The notes: generated from the letters alone by a model not told the origin. Positions 17,677-27,122 are shown, counted from the first letter of the stretch. The stretch: DNA of 64,000 bases from Lysobacterales bacterium (GCA_019187485.1 JABAQR010000030.1:93451-157450), one strand, 5' to 3'. Numbers and translations: made by a program.

Positions 17677-18407
17677 GCGCAGTCGGCGAGCGGCTGCGCG
17701 AGCTGCTGGGCCGGCTGCAGGCGCAGCATCGTCGCCAGCAGGCGGACACCGCGGTGAGCCAGCGCCTTGCCGCACTGCGCGCCTGGCAGTCGCGGCGCCT
17801 GGCGGCCAGCTATGCCGACATCCGTGGCGAGTCGCGATTTGCCGCCGCCTGCGAGTTCTTCCTCTCGGACCTGTACGGCGAGGGCGATTTCGGCGACCGC
17901 GACCGCGCCGTCGAGCGCGTGGTGCCGATCATGCTGCGGCTGTTGCCGGAAGGCGTGCTTGCGAGCCTGGCGCGCGCGATCGAGCTGAATGCACTGAGCC
18001 AGGAACTGGACTACGCGCTCGCCGCCGCGTTGCCGCCGCACTGCACGCATGCGGAGGCGATCGCCGATGTCGATTACGCCGCCGCCTACGCGCTGTCGGC
18101 CGAGCCACAGGCGCGCAAGCGCCAGCTCGCGCTGCTGTTGGTACTGGGACGGGAACTCGATCGTCTGGTGCGCAAGCCGCTGTTGTCCGAATTGCTGCAC
18201 ATGTGCCGCTGGCCCGCCAGGCTGGCGGGTCTGGGCGCGCTGCAGAGCTTCCTCGAACGCGGCTTCGACGCCTTCGGCAAGCTGCACGGTGCCGGTCCCT
18301 TCCTCGGCACCATCCTGCGCCGCGAGCGCGCCTTCATGCGGGCGTTGCCGTGCGTGATCGACGGCGGCGAGCTACGCCTTCAGGACCCGAATTCCTGGTC
18401 CAGGTAG
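17673..18407 (+). CDS. Conserved hypothetical protein (FFLxDLYG type)
   Basis: 244-residue, cytosolic, mostly helical protein of a proteobacterial family recognisable by CEFFLSDLYGEGDFGDRD, which keeps the FFLxDLYG motif. The remainder (LARAIELNALSQELDYALA, LLSELLHMCRWPARLAGLGAL, FLERGFDAFGKLHG) is consistent with that family, whose function I do not know. Its ATG overlaps the peroxiredoxin stop, making it the third gene of a coupled operon. The last 28 bases overlap the convergent PHA-granule gene at 18380. Confidence 0.8.
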   Translation: MSAVGERLRELLGRLQAQHRRQQADTAVSQRLAALRAWQSRRLAASYADIRGESRFAAACEFFLSDLYGEGDFGDRDRAVERVVPIMLRLLPEGVLASLARAIELNALSQELDYALAAALPPHCTHAEAIADVDYAAAYALSAEPQARKRQLALLLVLGRELDRLVRKPLLSELLHMCRWPARLAGLGALQSFLERGFDAFGKLHGAGPFLGTILRRERAFMRALPCVIDGGELRLQDPNSWSR

Positions 18408-18658
18408 CGACCGATCTCGGACTCGATCGCACCCTTGATCGGCAGCAGCAGCCAGCTGATGTCGGCATGCACCGAGACCGTCTCGGCGGTCACCGCGATG
18501 TGCCCGTCGACGCCGGCTCGGGTGAACTCGAGGATGTTGTTCTCCCACGCGGCTTCGATCTCGAAGCGCTCGCGGATGTGCTTGGCGACCTTGTCCACCG
18601 CCTTGCGCGCCCTGGCGACGCCGAGTTGGTGCTTGCGATGCATGCGGATGGTGGCCAA
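18380..18658 (-). CDS. Polyhydroxyalkanoate granule-system protein (PHA_gran_rgn family)
   Basis: 92-residue protein of the small PHA-system family: ATIRMHRKHQLGVARARKAV at the start, then VAKHIRERFEIEAAWENNIL and DGHIAVTAETVSVHADISW, matching the short proteins found near PHA synthase and phasin genes. The start codon is TTG at 18658; no ATG occurs before the conserved core. Together with the phasin at 13875-14561 it indicates PHA storage. It overlaps the end of the convergent gene 17673-18407 by 28 bases. Confidence 0.8.
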   Translation of the reverse strand: MATIRMHRKHQLGVARARKAVDKVAKHIRERFEIEAAWENNILEFTRAGVDGHIAVTAETVSVHADISWLLLPIKGAIESEIGRYLDQEFGS

Positions 18659-18717
18659 TGGCGCGCTCCGTTCCCCTGTAGCGGTCGGTGTTGATTATGA
18701 TCAAAGCCTGCTTCGGA

Positions 18718-19758
18718 ATGGAGCGCCCCGTGCGTATTTGCCTCGCCTTGTGTCTGTCGACCGTCGTTTGCACGCTGGCCGCACAGGCGCCACCCCACGA
18801 CGACCGTGCGCAGCATGAGCCAGCGGCAGTCCCGGTGGCGCCCACCGATGCGGGCAGCAGCGCCGTGGCGACGAACGCGGCGGTCGCGCCGGTGCCGACC
18901 GCCGGCAAGTCCGACCGGACACCATCCGTCGCGATGCCCGCTGCGTCGGGGGCGGTGCCCGCCGACGCCGTGCCCGCGCGCGCGGCGGTGTTCACACCGA
19001 CGGCGATGCCGGTTTCGCCGGCCACGGTTCCGGCAGCGCCCGCAGCGAAATCCGCCTCGGCTGCGGCGCCCGCAGCGGTGCCTGCACCACCGAAGCCTGC
19101 GGCATCCATACCGAAGTCGCCGCCGCCCCCCGCAGCACCACCGGCACTCGCCACGATCCGCGGACAGCTCAGCCTGACCAGTGGCGGGCGCCCGCTGCGT
19201 CCCGACGATGCCGTCGACGCGGTTGTGTATTTCCGTCCGGCCACGCCGGTGCCGGTGGTGCTGCCTGCACAACCGCTGGTGATCGCCACCGAGCGCAAAA
19301 CCTTCGTGCCGCGTGTGTTGCCGGTCCCGGTGGGTGCGAGCGTGCGCTTCCCCAACAACGATCCGATCCTGCACAACGTGTTCTCGACCGCGAAAGAAGC
19401 GAGCTTCGATCTCGGTCTGTACGGGCGCAGCGAGGGCGAGTCCCAGCGCTTCACCCAGCCCGGGGTGATCCGGGTTTACTGCAACGTGCACCATGCGATG
19501 GTCGCGCACGTGCTGGTGCTGGACACGCCTTTCTTCACCAAGCCGGACGCGCAGGGGCGCTTCCGTCTGACGGGTGTGCCGGCCGAGGCCGGCGAGCTCT
19601 ACGTCTGGCATGAGCGCTCACAACTGTGGCGGGCCGCGGTGACACCCGGGGTCACGCCGGACGTACAGGTCAAGCTCGAACTCAGCCGGCGGCGCGTGCC
19701 GCCGCACCTCAACAAAACCGGACAGCCCTACCGGAGAACGCGTCCCGATGAGTACTGA
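18718..19758 (+). CDS. Secreted cupredoxin-like copper protein with Pro/Ala-rich linker
   Basis: 346-residue exported protein: signal peptide VRICLALCLSTVVCTLAAQA, a long low-complexity Ala/Pro/Val linker (residues about 25-145), then a plastocyanin/methylamine-utilisation-like domain. Type-1 copper ligands are apparent: His in PNNDPILHNVFS, then Cys and His in YCNVHHAMVAH with a Met two residues on. The C-terminus (GRFRLTGVPAEAGELYVWHE) resembles the beta-sandwich tail of such proteins. Start codons at 18688 and 18697 are alternatives; the signal peptide fits 18718 best. The stop overlaps the kinase gene start, so it is coupled to it and probably provides a periplasmic input or partner. Confidence 0.75.
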   Translation: MERPVRICLALCLSTVVCTLAAQAPPHDDRAQHEPAAVPVAPTDAGSSAVATNAAVAPVPTAGKSDRTPSVAMPAASGAVPADAVPARAAVFTPTAMPVSPATVPAAPAAKSASAAAPAAVPAPPKPAASIPKSPPPPAAPPALATIRGQLSLTSGGRPLRPDDAVDAVVYFRPATPVPVVLPAQPLVIATERKTFVPRVLPVPVGASVRFPNNDPILHNVFSTAKEASFDLGLYGRSEGESQRFTQPGVIRVYCNVHHAMVAHVLVLDTPFFTKPDAQGRFRLTGVPAEAGELYVWHERSQLWRAAVTPGVTPDVQVKLELSRRRVPPHLNKTGQPYRRTRPDEY

Positions 19759-22537
19759 GCGAGCTGGATTTCGCCTGCCGCTGGCCTTTCGCATCTTCGT
19801 CGCCACCGCGGTGCTGGTGGCGGTCGCGGTCGCCGTGGCCGCCTTCTTCACCATCCAGCAGGGTCGCAAGGCCGGCGCGGAGGCGGTCGCGCACGACCTG
19901 GCAGCGGCGAATGCGGCGCAGGAGCGCCTGGAGGCGCTGTCCTTCGAGAAGCTCGACCTGATCGCGCAGACCATCGCCGGCGATGCCGACTTCGTGCGCT
20001 ACGTGGCGGCCGCTACCGACAGCGGCGAGGGCATCGGTCAGAGCGATCTCGCCCCGCTGGACGCGCCGCCGGACGCGGCGCCGGCGCCCGATCCGGAAAC
20101 TGCATCGGCCGTCGCCACACCCGAGCCTTCCAGCGAAGCCGATACGGTGTCGGTCAAAGACCTGCTGACGCAGCAATGCGAGACCTTCGGGGTCGCCTTC
20201 GGCATGGTGCTCGATTCCGAAGGCCGGGTGGTCGCACGCACCGACGAACGCGAGGCCTTCCAGGAAGATTTCGCGAGTGACCCGATGTTCGGCACGATGA
20301 TCGAGAATTTTGCCGGTGTCACCGGGTACTGGCGCGACGGCGTGACGCTCTACCAGGTGTCGGCGCGACCGATGGTCCAGCAGGGCGATGTGCTTGCCGG
20401 CTACCTGATTGCGGGCGTGCCGGTCGATGCGGCGACGGTCAAGCAGGTGCGCGCGGTCAGTGGCGGGGAAGTCGCCTACTGGATGCTCGACGGCGAGAAG
20501 CTGCGCCTGGTTGCGACCTCGGTCGACGAGGCCGCCGCCGGTCTGCTCAAGGAAGCGATCCTCGGCATGGAGGCACAGGTCAAGGAAAAACTCGCCAAGG
20601 GTGAGCCGCTCGAGCGCGTGGACATCACCCTCGGTGGTGGCAAACACGCGGCGAGCGTCGCACCGTTGTTCGGCCAGCCCGGCGACGCGGTCGGCGGGGT
20701 GCTGACGATGACTTCGGTGGACGCCGCGATGGCGCCTTTCAAGTCGATCCAGAATTCGGTGCTGCTCGGCGGCCTCGCGGCTTTGCTGCTGGCGCTCGCG
20801 GTGTCCTGGTGGCTGGCGCGGCGGGTGCTGCGACCGGTGGCCGAATTGACCGAGGCCGCCGAGCAGGCGGCCGGCGGCAACTACCATCAGCAGATCAGCA
20901 TCGAAGGCAACGACGAGGTCGGCCGGCTTGGCCGTGCCTTCGATTCGTTGCTCAGCGATCTGCGCGAACAGAAGGATATCGAGGGCTACGTCGGTCACCT
21001 CACGCGTTTTCTGCCCGATCCCGGCTCGGAAGCGCCGACCGCGGTCGTGCGAACGACCCCCAAGCCTGCCACGCGGCGCGACTGTGCCCTGCTCGGACTG
21101 GAACTGCGGCGCTTCCTGAAAGCGCCGCCGAGAGGCGAGGAAGCGATCACGTTGACCGCACTCGGACAACTGATCGAGGAGGCGCAGGCGCGTGCGCAGG
21201 CAGCAGGTGGCGAATTGCTGGAACAGGAGGGCCCGCGGCTGCTGTTCGGCTTCGGTGGTGAGGCCGCCGAGTTGCGCGCGCTGGCCACGGTCCATGCCTG
21301 GTGGGAAGGCCGCATCGGCGCACCCGACAACGGCGCCGCAGCGGCGCTCGCGGTTGGCGAGATCGTGCACGGCTCGTTGCCGGCGCGGCCGGATGCGAAC
21401 GCGACCATCGGCCTGCCGGTGCTGCAGGTGGAACGCCTGCTCGGCGAGACTTCGGTCGGACAGTTGCTGATGGCGCCAGCGGTCGGCGAGAAGCTCAAGG
21501 TGGCCGGTCAGACCAGCGTACTCAAAGTCACCACCGGCCAGGGCAGCGGCAAGCGCTTCCTGACCGTCGACAAGCCCGGGCTGGCCGCCGTCGCGCGTGC
21601 CACGCCTGGCATCTCCCAATCCACGGTCGTCGTCGGCGGCGACCCCAACGCCACGGTGCGCCCGGATCCGTCACAGGTCACACGCGCCGCCGGCGACACA
21701 TCGTCCACGCGGCTCGCGCTCGGCATGCGCTTCGCCGGTCGCTACGAGATCCTCGCGATCCTCGGCGCGGGCGGCATGGGCATGGTGTACAAGGCCCGCG
21801 ATGCCGACCTCTCAGACGTGGTGGCGCTGAAAATGCTGCGGCCGGGCATGGTGGTGGATGCCGAGCAGCTCGACCGGCTCAAAGTCGAGCTCAAGCTGGC
21901 GCGCAAGATCACCCATCCGAACGTACTGCGCACTTACGACTTCGGCGACTTCCAGGGCGTGCCCTACATCTCCATGGAATACGTGCGCGGTGTGACCCTG
22001 CGCTATCTGTTGCAACAGGCTGGCAAGCTGCCCTTCTCGGCGGCGCTGCGCATCGCCCGGCAGTTGTGCATGGGTCTGGACGCCGCCCACCAAATGGGTG
22101 TGATTCACCGCGACATCAAGCCCGAGAACCTGATCATCGAACAAAGCGGCAACGCCAAGCTGATGGACTTCGGCATCGCCCGGCCGACCGGGCGCAACGA
22201 TGGCGGACATACCCAGCCGGGAACCTTCCTCGGTACCCCGAACTACGCCTCACCCGAGCAGTTGTCGGGCATGGACCTGGACCCGCGCTCGGACATCTAT
22301 TCGACTGGCGTGGTGCTTTGCGAGATGTTCTGCGGCAAGCTTCCTTTCAGCGGTGGCAACACCATGGAGCTCTATCTGGCGCACTTGCAACAGCCACCGA
22401 TCAAGCCCTCCGAGCTGTGGCCGGACATTCCGCGGCCCCTGGAGACGGTGATCCTGAAGTGCCTGGAGAAGAAACCCGACGACCGCTACGCCACGGTCGC
22501 GGATCTGCTGGTGGCCTTGTCCGGCCTGCGCGCCTGA
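19748..22537 (+). CDS. Transmembrane Ser/Thr protein kinase with sensor, HAMP and cyclase-like domains
   Basis: 929-residue receptor kinase. Order: membrane helix about residues 12-35, a periplasmic sensor of about 300 residues (double-Cache-like by placement, VRAVSGGEVAYWMLDGEKL being its most recognisable piece), second membrane helix about 337-357, HAMP (RRVLRPVAELTEAAEQAAGG ...), a region about 440-600 with the layout of a degenerate nucleotide-cyclase domain, then a complete Hanks kinase from about 664: glycine loop LGAGGMGMVYKA, VALKML lysine, HRDIKPEN catalytic loop, KLMDFGIA, and GTPNYASPEQ. All key catalytic residues are present. Overlaps the upstream cupredoxin-like gene by 11 bases and is followed 10 bases later by a porin-like gene; the FHA protein downstream is a likely phospho-partner. 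Confidence 0.88.
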   Translation: MSTERAGFRLPLAFRIFVATAVLVAVAVAVAAFFTIQQGRKAGAEAVAHDLAAANAAQERLEALSFEKLDLIAQTIAGDADFVRYVAAATDSGEGIGQSDLAPLDAPPDAAPAPDPETASAVATPEPSSEADTVSVKDLLTQQCETFGVAFGMVLDSEGRVVARTDEREAFQEDFASDPMFGTMIENFAGVTGYWRDGVTLYQVSARPMVQQGDVLAGYLIAGVPVDAATVKQVRAVSGGEVAYWMLDGEKLRLVATSVDEAAAGLLKEAILGMEAQVKEKLAKGEPLERVDITLGGGKHAASVAPLFGQPGDAVGGVLTMTSVDAAMAPFKSIQNSVLLGGLAALLLALAVSWWLARRVLRPVAELTEAAEQAAGGNYHQQISIEGNDEVGRLGRAFDSLLSDLREQKDIEGYVGHLTRFLPDPGSEAPTAVVRTTPKPATRRDCALLGLELRRFLKAPPRGEEAITLTALGQLIEEAQARAQAAGGELLEQEGPRLLFGFGGEAAELRALATVHAWWEGRIGAPDNGAAAALAVGEIVHGSLPARPDANATIGLPVLQVERLLGETSVGQLLMAPAVGEKLKVAGQTSVLKVTTGQGSGKRFLTVDKPGLAAVARATPGISQSTVVVGGDPNATVRPDPSQVTRAAGDTSSTRLALGMRFAGRYEILAILGAGGMGMVYKARDADLSDVVALKMLRPGMVVDAEQLDRLKVELKLARKITHPNVLRTYDFGDFQGVPYISMEYVRGVTLRYLLQQAGKLPFSAALRIARQLCMGLDAAHQMGVIHRDIKPENLIIEQSGNAKLMDFGIARPTGRNDGGHTQPGTFLGTPNYASPEQLSGMDLDPRSDIYSTGVVLCEMFCGKLPFSGGNTMELYLAHLQQPPIKPSELWPDIPRPLETVILKCLEKKPDDRYATVADLLVALSGLRA

Positions 22538-22546
22538 GGGGGAAAT

Positions 22547-23626
22547 ATGCACAATCGCTGCGGTATCGCTCTGTCGTTCGCACTGGCGCTGGCCTCCTCA
22601 CCGGTGGTGGCGCAGGAAGCGGAGGCGGCCTCGGAGGAGGCAGCGGCCTTCGACTGGAGCATCGAGCTGCGCCTGCGTGGCGAGCGCACCGTCAACATCC
22701 CCGGGCGGGTGGACGACATCGAGCGCATGCGCTCGGCGCTGCGTGCCGGCTTCATCTACGATCCGGGCAATGGTTGGGAGTTCGGCGCCACCGCCAAACT
22801 GGCCGCGGGAGACGACGACAACGACGACAACCGCCGCAACAACGACAACGAGGAGTCCAACGGCGCAGCGCTCGATGAGCTCTACGCCGCGTACCACTTC
22901 AGCGCGGACGGGCGCTTGCAGCTTGGCAAGACAGGCATGCCCCTGGTGCTGTCGCCGTTGCTGTGGGACCGCGATCTGCGCCCGTTCGGCGCGAGCATCG
23001 ACTACACCCACGGCGTGCGCGACTTCGATGCGCTGCACGTCACCGCCGGGTATTTCGCCGGCGATCACCTGTACGGCGACGAGTCGCGCATCGCCGCGCT
23101 ACAGATCGGCTATGGCTGGATGGAGGGCGCGGAAACCGGCTTTTCGACCTTCTTGAGCTACCTCGATTTCGACGATCTCGATGTGCTCGCGCGCGAAGGT
23201 CTTGGGCGCACCAACCGGCGCATCGCCGGTCGCCTCCTGTCCGACTACGAGTTGCTGGACCTGCAACTGATCGGCCGCACCCGGGTCTTCGAGGCGCCGC
23301 TGGTGGCGCGCCTGGACCTGGTGCGCAACTACGGTGCCGACGATTTGCGGGATGGTGGCCGCTTCAGTCTGGTGTGGGGTGATGCCGACCGCGACGGCGG
23401 CTGGGAGCTCGGCTACGCCTACCAGCGTGCACAACGCGACGCGGTGCTGGCGGCCTTCGCCGAGGACGACTGGTGGTTCCACAGCTTCGCGCACGGGTAC
23501 ATGCCTTGGGTCGCTTACGGATTCGGCCCGCACCTGAGCCTGCAGGCGACCGCTTTCCTCGAACGCCGCGACGGCATTGAGGCGTATACCGAGCGCTACC
23601 TGCTCGACCTGCGTTCGCGCTGGTAG
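22547..23626 (+). CDS. Porin-like outer-membrane beta-barrel protein
   Basis: 359 residues with signal peptide CGIALSFALALASSPVVA and alternating-residue amphipathic strands typical of an outer-membrane barrel (WSIELRLRGERTV, LDELYAAYHFSADGRLQLG, GFSTFLSYLDFDD, WELGYAYQRAQRDAV, LSLQATAFLERRDG). It ends in a C-terminal aromatic residue (DLRSRW), as required for BAM recognition. A turn near residues 85-105 is an acidic Asp/Asn-rich loop (DDDNDDNRRNNDNEESN) that could bind cations. ATG follows AGGGGGA. Ten bases after the kinase stop, it belongs to the same operon; substrate unknown. Confidence 0.78.
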   Translation: MHNRCGIALSFALALASSPVVAQEAEAASEEAAAFDWSIELRLRGERTVNIPGRVDDIERMRSALRAGFIYDPGNGWEFGATAKLAAGDDDNDDNRRNNDNEESNGAALDELYAAYHFSADGRLQLGKTGMPLVLSPLLWDRDLRPFGASIDYTHGVRDFDALHVTAGYFAGDHLYGDESRIAALQIGYGWMEGAETGFSTFLSYLDFDDLDVLAREGLGRTNRRIAGRLLSDYELLDLQLIGRTRVFEAPLVARLDLVRNYGADDLRDGGRFSLVWGDADRDGGWELGYAYQRAQRDAVLAAFAEDDWWFHSFAHGYMPWVAYGFGPHLSLQATAFLERRDGIEAYTERYLLDLRSRW

Positions 23627-23669
23627 TCTTGCGCGCCAGTCTCTCCAACGAAGGTCACGGCACGGCTCG

Positions 23670-24527
23670 ATGAAGATCAGCTTCCCAGGCGGCGAGCGAC
23701 AGGACTTCCTGGCGGAGCACGGCCCGGTGCGCGTCGGCTCGGCGGCCGACAACGACATCGTGCTGCCGGCCGGCAAGCAGGTCCGGGCGTATCACCTGGA
23801 GTTGCAGATGGAGCCGCGCCGCGGGGTCAGCCTGAGCGTTTCCGATCGCGCCGCCGTGGTCCACGTCAACGGCCGCCCGGTGCGCGAGAAGGCGATTCTG
23901 CGTCTCGGCGACACGATCAGCGTGGGCAGCGTGCGCCTGGTCATGCGCCCGGACGTGGATCGCAACGAGAAGCCGCCGAAGCCGGCCCCGGACGGCGACG
24001 GCCAACACCGTTATGCACCACCGCGGGTGGTGCTGCGGGGCGTCTCCGGCAATCATTTCGGCAAGGTCGTTCCGTTGCGAGGGAAGACCGTGATCGGTCG
24101 CGGCAGCGATTGCGACATCATCCTCAACGAGTCGGAAATGAGCCGTCGTCACGCGCTCATCGAGAACACCGGCGATGGTCTGTTCCTGCGCGACCTGGGT
24201 TCGGCCAACGGCACCTTCGTCAACGGGACGCCAGTGCGCGACACCGTGCTCAAGCCGGGTGACCAGCTGGCCTTCGATCAGACCCGTTTCCTGATCGAGG
24301 CGCCGGGTTATCTGATCGCGATGCCGGGCGACGAGACACCGCCGGCACACACCGGCGTGATTACCCAGGTGCAGCGACCGCTGATGTTGCCACAGGCCTC
24401 CGTGCCCGCCGCCGCCCCCCCCGAGGACGAGAACAGCGCGGTCGACTGGATCATCATGGGCGCCGCTGTGGTCACGCTGGTTGCGCTCGCCGTGCTGGTG
24501 TGGATGGAGTTTGGCCGCACCGGCTGA
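23670..24527 (+). CDS. Membrane-anchored protein with two FHA domains
   Basis: 285 residues. An N-terminal divergent FHA domain (VRVGSAADNDIVLPAGKQV ... HVNGRPV) is followed by a canonical FHA domain around residues 120-200 with KTVIGRGSDCDIILNESEMS, SRRH and GSANGTFVNGTPV, the residues that recognise phosphothreonine. A proline-rich stretch leads to one C-terminal membrane helix (IIMGAAVVTLVALAVLVWM), so the FHA domains face the cytosol. Placed last in the operon with the receptor kinase, it is a plausible reader of kinase output. The ATG at 23670 is 44 bases after the porin gene. Confidence 0.86.
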   Translation: MKISFPGGERQDFLAEHGPVRVGSAADNDIVLPAGKQVRAYHLELQMEPRRGVSLSVSDRAAVVHVNGRPVREKAILRLGDTISVGSVRLVMRPDVDRNEKPPKPAPDGDGQHRYAPPRVVLRGVSGNHFGKVVPLRGKTVIGRGSDCDIILNESEMSRRHALIENTGDGLFLRDLGSANGTFVNGTPVRDTVLKPGDQLAFDQTRFLIEAPGYLIAMPGDETPPAHTGVITQVQRPLMLPQASVPAAAPPEDENSAVDWIIMGAAVVTLVALAVLVWMEFGRTG

Positions 24528-24610
24528 GAAGTCGCCACTGCGCTTCGTTGCCGCGCATTCGACTTCGGTTGCACTCGTCGCCCGCCCGCCGGCACGGTCC
24601 GCGTCCGCGA

Positions 24611-25243
24611 TCAGATCGGCGTGCCCGCATCCACCAGCCGTCGGCTGCCATCGCGGGCGCGGCGCAGCGCTTCGGTGGCGCGCTGCAGCAGGTGTTCGGC
24701 TTCAAGCTCGTGTCCGCTTGCGGTGGCGATGCCTATGCTGGTGCTGTCGCGTGCGCAGGCATGGCCATCGGCGTCCGGCTGTTCCAGCGAATCGAGGATG
24801 CGGTGCGCCAGACGGTGCGCCGCATAGGGTCCGTCCATGAATTCGGCGACGATCATCCAGGCTTGCGGCTCGGTCTGGGCCACGAAGTCGCTGCGGCGCG
24901 CACACCGACGCAGACGCTGGTCGATCTCGTCGGCACTGGCGCCGGCTGCGACGCGACGGTCGATCTCCAGGCACAGCACCGCAAGCATCGACGAGTGATT
25001 GCGCGCCCGCGAGATCGCCGCATCGAGAAAGTGACGCAGGCCGGTGCGACCGGCCTGTGGCGTGTCGACTTCGCGCACCTGCGGCACGGGGGAAGGCACA
25101 TCGAACAAACGTCGGATCCTCGCATTCTCGACGGCGGCGGAGCATAACAGCGCATCGGAGCCGCACCGGACTGCACCGACCGATCGTTCCGGGTGCGCGC
25201 CAGACTGGTCGATTCCAGCAGCCGTTGCCTTGATGCGCGTCAC
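24611..25243 (-). CDS. Degenerate GGDEF-like domain protein
   Basis: The product, about 210 residues, has a diguanylate-cyclase-like arrangement (GLRHFLDAAISRARNHSSML, LAVLCLEIDR, RSDFVAQTEPQAWMIVAEF, TSIGIATASGH, LLQRATEALRRARDGSR), but the GGDEF active-site loop is replaced by a sequence without it, so c-di-GMP synthesis is unlikely; a binding or structural role is more probable. The 5' end is uncertain: no ATG with a ribosome-binding site lies before the conserved region, and I chose GTG at 25243. It is convergent with the FHA gene. Confidence 0.6.
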   Translation of the reverse strand: MTRIKATAAGIDQSGAHPERSVGAVRCGSDALLCSAAVENARIRRLFDVPSPVPQVREVDTPQAGRTGLRHFLDAAISRARNHSSMLAVLCLEIDRRVAAGASADEIDQRLRRCARRSDFVAQTEPQAWMIVAEFMDGPYAAHRLAHRILDSLEQPDADGHACARDSTSIGIATASGHELEAEHLLQRATEALRRARDGSRRLVDAGTPI

Positions 25244-25538
25244 ACGCTTCACCGCCGGGCTGGCCGCGCCGTCGGATCGTCGTCCATCATCGCCGGGGCC
25301 GCCCGATCCACGGACCCGCCATATCCGGGCTTGCGACCGGCGTGGTGCGAGCACCTCATGCACCGCGGCCTTTGGCGGCGCCACTTTGGCGGTGGACGCC
25401 AGGGCGCGGGCCTCCCTCGGGATGGTGGCGCGCCTGCGCGGCGGTCAGATCGGCGATACGCCGCCGGAAAGGTGCGGAATGTCCGCCTGCGCGTGCCCCG
25501 CTCGTGGGATAGTGGAGGCCTTCGCCCGGAGCGAGCGC

Positions 25539-27122
25539 ATGCGCCACCTGGCACTGTTCCTTTGCATGGCGGGTGCCGCGCCTGTCGCGGCGCAGTTCAC
25601 CACGCCGGTGCAGCAATCCGCCTACGGCGGTTGCGGTCTCTCGAGCTGCCAGGTCGGCTGGTACAGCGGCCCGGCGGTCGCCGACCTCGAAGGCAATGGC
25701 TCGCTCGAGATCGTCTGGGGCAGCTTCGACGTGGTCGCGCTCGACGCCGCCGGCGGCGAACGCTGGCGCGGCGCCAATGCGCAGCGCGTGTGGCCGGCGA
25801 TCGCGGTCGCCGACTTCGATCCGGGCTCGCCCGGGCTCGAGAGCGCGGTTGGCCGCAATGGCAACCAGTTGACGCTCTACAGCGCCACCGGCGCGGTGTT
25901 GTGGACGCGCAGCCCCTTCAGCGGCGGCGAGGTGCGCAGCCTCGCGGCCGGCGACATCGACGGCAATGGCGACCTCGAGATCGTGGTCGGCCGCGCCTCC
26001 AGCGGCGGTACGCTGCAGGTGTCCGTCTACGAGCACGATGGCAGCGTGCGCACGGGCTGGCCGGCGCGCCGCACCGGCGAACCCGGATTTGGCGCCGGCA
26101 TGTACAACGAGAACCTCGCGCTCGGCGACCTCGACGGCGACGGCCAGCACGAGGTCTACGCGCCCACCGACACCCACTACATCACCGCGCTGCACCCGAA
26201 CGGCGACCAGTTGCTCGCAAGCACGCTGTACGGGCTGTCGATGGGCCTGCAGAAGACCTGGGCCCAGGTCGGCGTGCACGTCGAGCACGCCGTGGACCTG
26301 CAGGGCTTCGCAAACTGCGGCACCCAGCACCGGCCGAACTTCGCGAATGCCGCCCCGGCGATCGCCGACCTGGACGGCAATGGCAGCCTCGAGCTGATCG
26401 TCCCCGGCGACGTCTACAACTGCGCAATCGGCGATCCCGCCGGCGACCTCTACTACCTGCCGTGGATCCTGAAGCGCGATCGCACCCGCTGGAGCAATGC
26501 GAGCGTCGACTGGACCACGATCCCGCCACCCGGCGCGAGCGGCGGACCGATCATCCAGGGCCAGTTTGCGACCATCGAGGACGCGGTCGTCAATGCGGTG
26601 CCGGCCGACCTCGATGGCGATGGTCAACGCGAGATCCTGTTCCAGAGCTACGACGGCAAGCTGCACGCCTGGTGGCTGGACAAGACCGAGAAACACAGTT
26701 GGCCGTACACCATTCCCGGCACCGGTTTCCGCTTCGGCGCCGAGCCCGCGGTCGCCGACCTCGACGGCGACGGCGATGCCGAGGTGATTTTCACGACCTG
26801 GCCGCAGAAAGGCGGCAACGCGGTCGGCCAGTTGCTCGTGCTGAGCCACCAGGGCGTGCTGCTGACCTCGGTGAACCTGCCGGCGCCGCGCGGCGGCAAC
26901 TGGAACGGCGGGCTGGCCGCGCCGACGCTGGCGCAGCTCGACGCCGATCCGAACTGGGAAGCGGTGGTCGGCACCAGTCGTTCGGGCGTGGTCGTCTACG
27001 AGCTGCAGGGCAGCGCCGCGACCGCGATCCGCTGGGGCACCGCGCGCGGCAACCTGCTGCGCAACGGCCAACCGCCAGCCACGGGACCCGCCAATGCCTT
27101 GTTCCGCAACGGGTTTGAGTGA
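25539..27122 (+). CDS. Secreted FG-GAP/VCBS-repeat protein with GFE C-terminal tail
   Basis: 527-residue exported protein. The signal peptide MRHLALFLCMAGAAPVAA fixes the ATG at 25539. Its body is a beta-propeller of FG-GAP/VCBS repeats with calcium-binding loops DLDGDGQHEV, DLDGNGSLEL, DLDGDGQREI and DLDGDGDAEV, plus DIDGNGDLEIV. The last residues, LFRNGFE, match the terminal GFE motif of two other exported proteins in the window (34314-34982 and the cassette gene at 61544), suggesting a shared sorting or anchoring signal. Monocistronic, probably cell surface or extracellular. Confidence 0.83.
   Translation: MRHLALFLCMAGAAPVAAQFTTPVQQSAYGGCGLSSCQVGWYSGPAVADLEGNGSLEIVWGSFDVVALDAAGGERWRGANAQRVWPAIAVADFDPGSPGLESAVGRNGNQLTLYSATGAVLWTRSPFSGGEVRSLAAGDIDGNGDLEIVVGRASSGGTLQVSVYEHDGSVRTGWPARRTGEPGFGAGMYNENLALGDLDGDGQHEVYAPTDTHYITALHPNGDQLLASTLYGLSMGLQKTWAQVGVHVEHAVDLQGFANCGTQHRPNFANAAPAIADLDGNGSLELIVPGDVYNCAIGDPAGDLYYLPWILKRDRTRWSNASVDWTTIPPPGASGGPIIQGQFATIEDAVVNAVPADLDGDGQREILFQSYDGKLHAWWLDKTEKHSWPYTIPGTGFRFGAEPAVADLDGDGDAEVIFTTWPQKGGNAVGQLLVLSHQGVLLTSVNLPAPRGGNWNGGLAAPTLAQLDADPNWEAVVGTSRSGVVVYELQGSAATAIRWGTARGNLLRNGQPPATGPANALFRNGFE

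Noticed and set aside
24611..25243. Active diguanylate cyclase
   Set aside because: The GGDEF active-site motif is missing although the fold-level pattern is recognisable.
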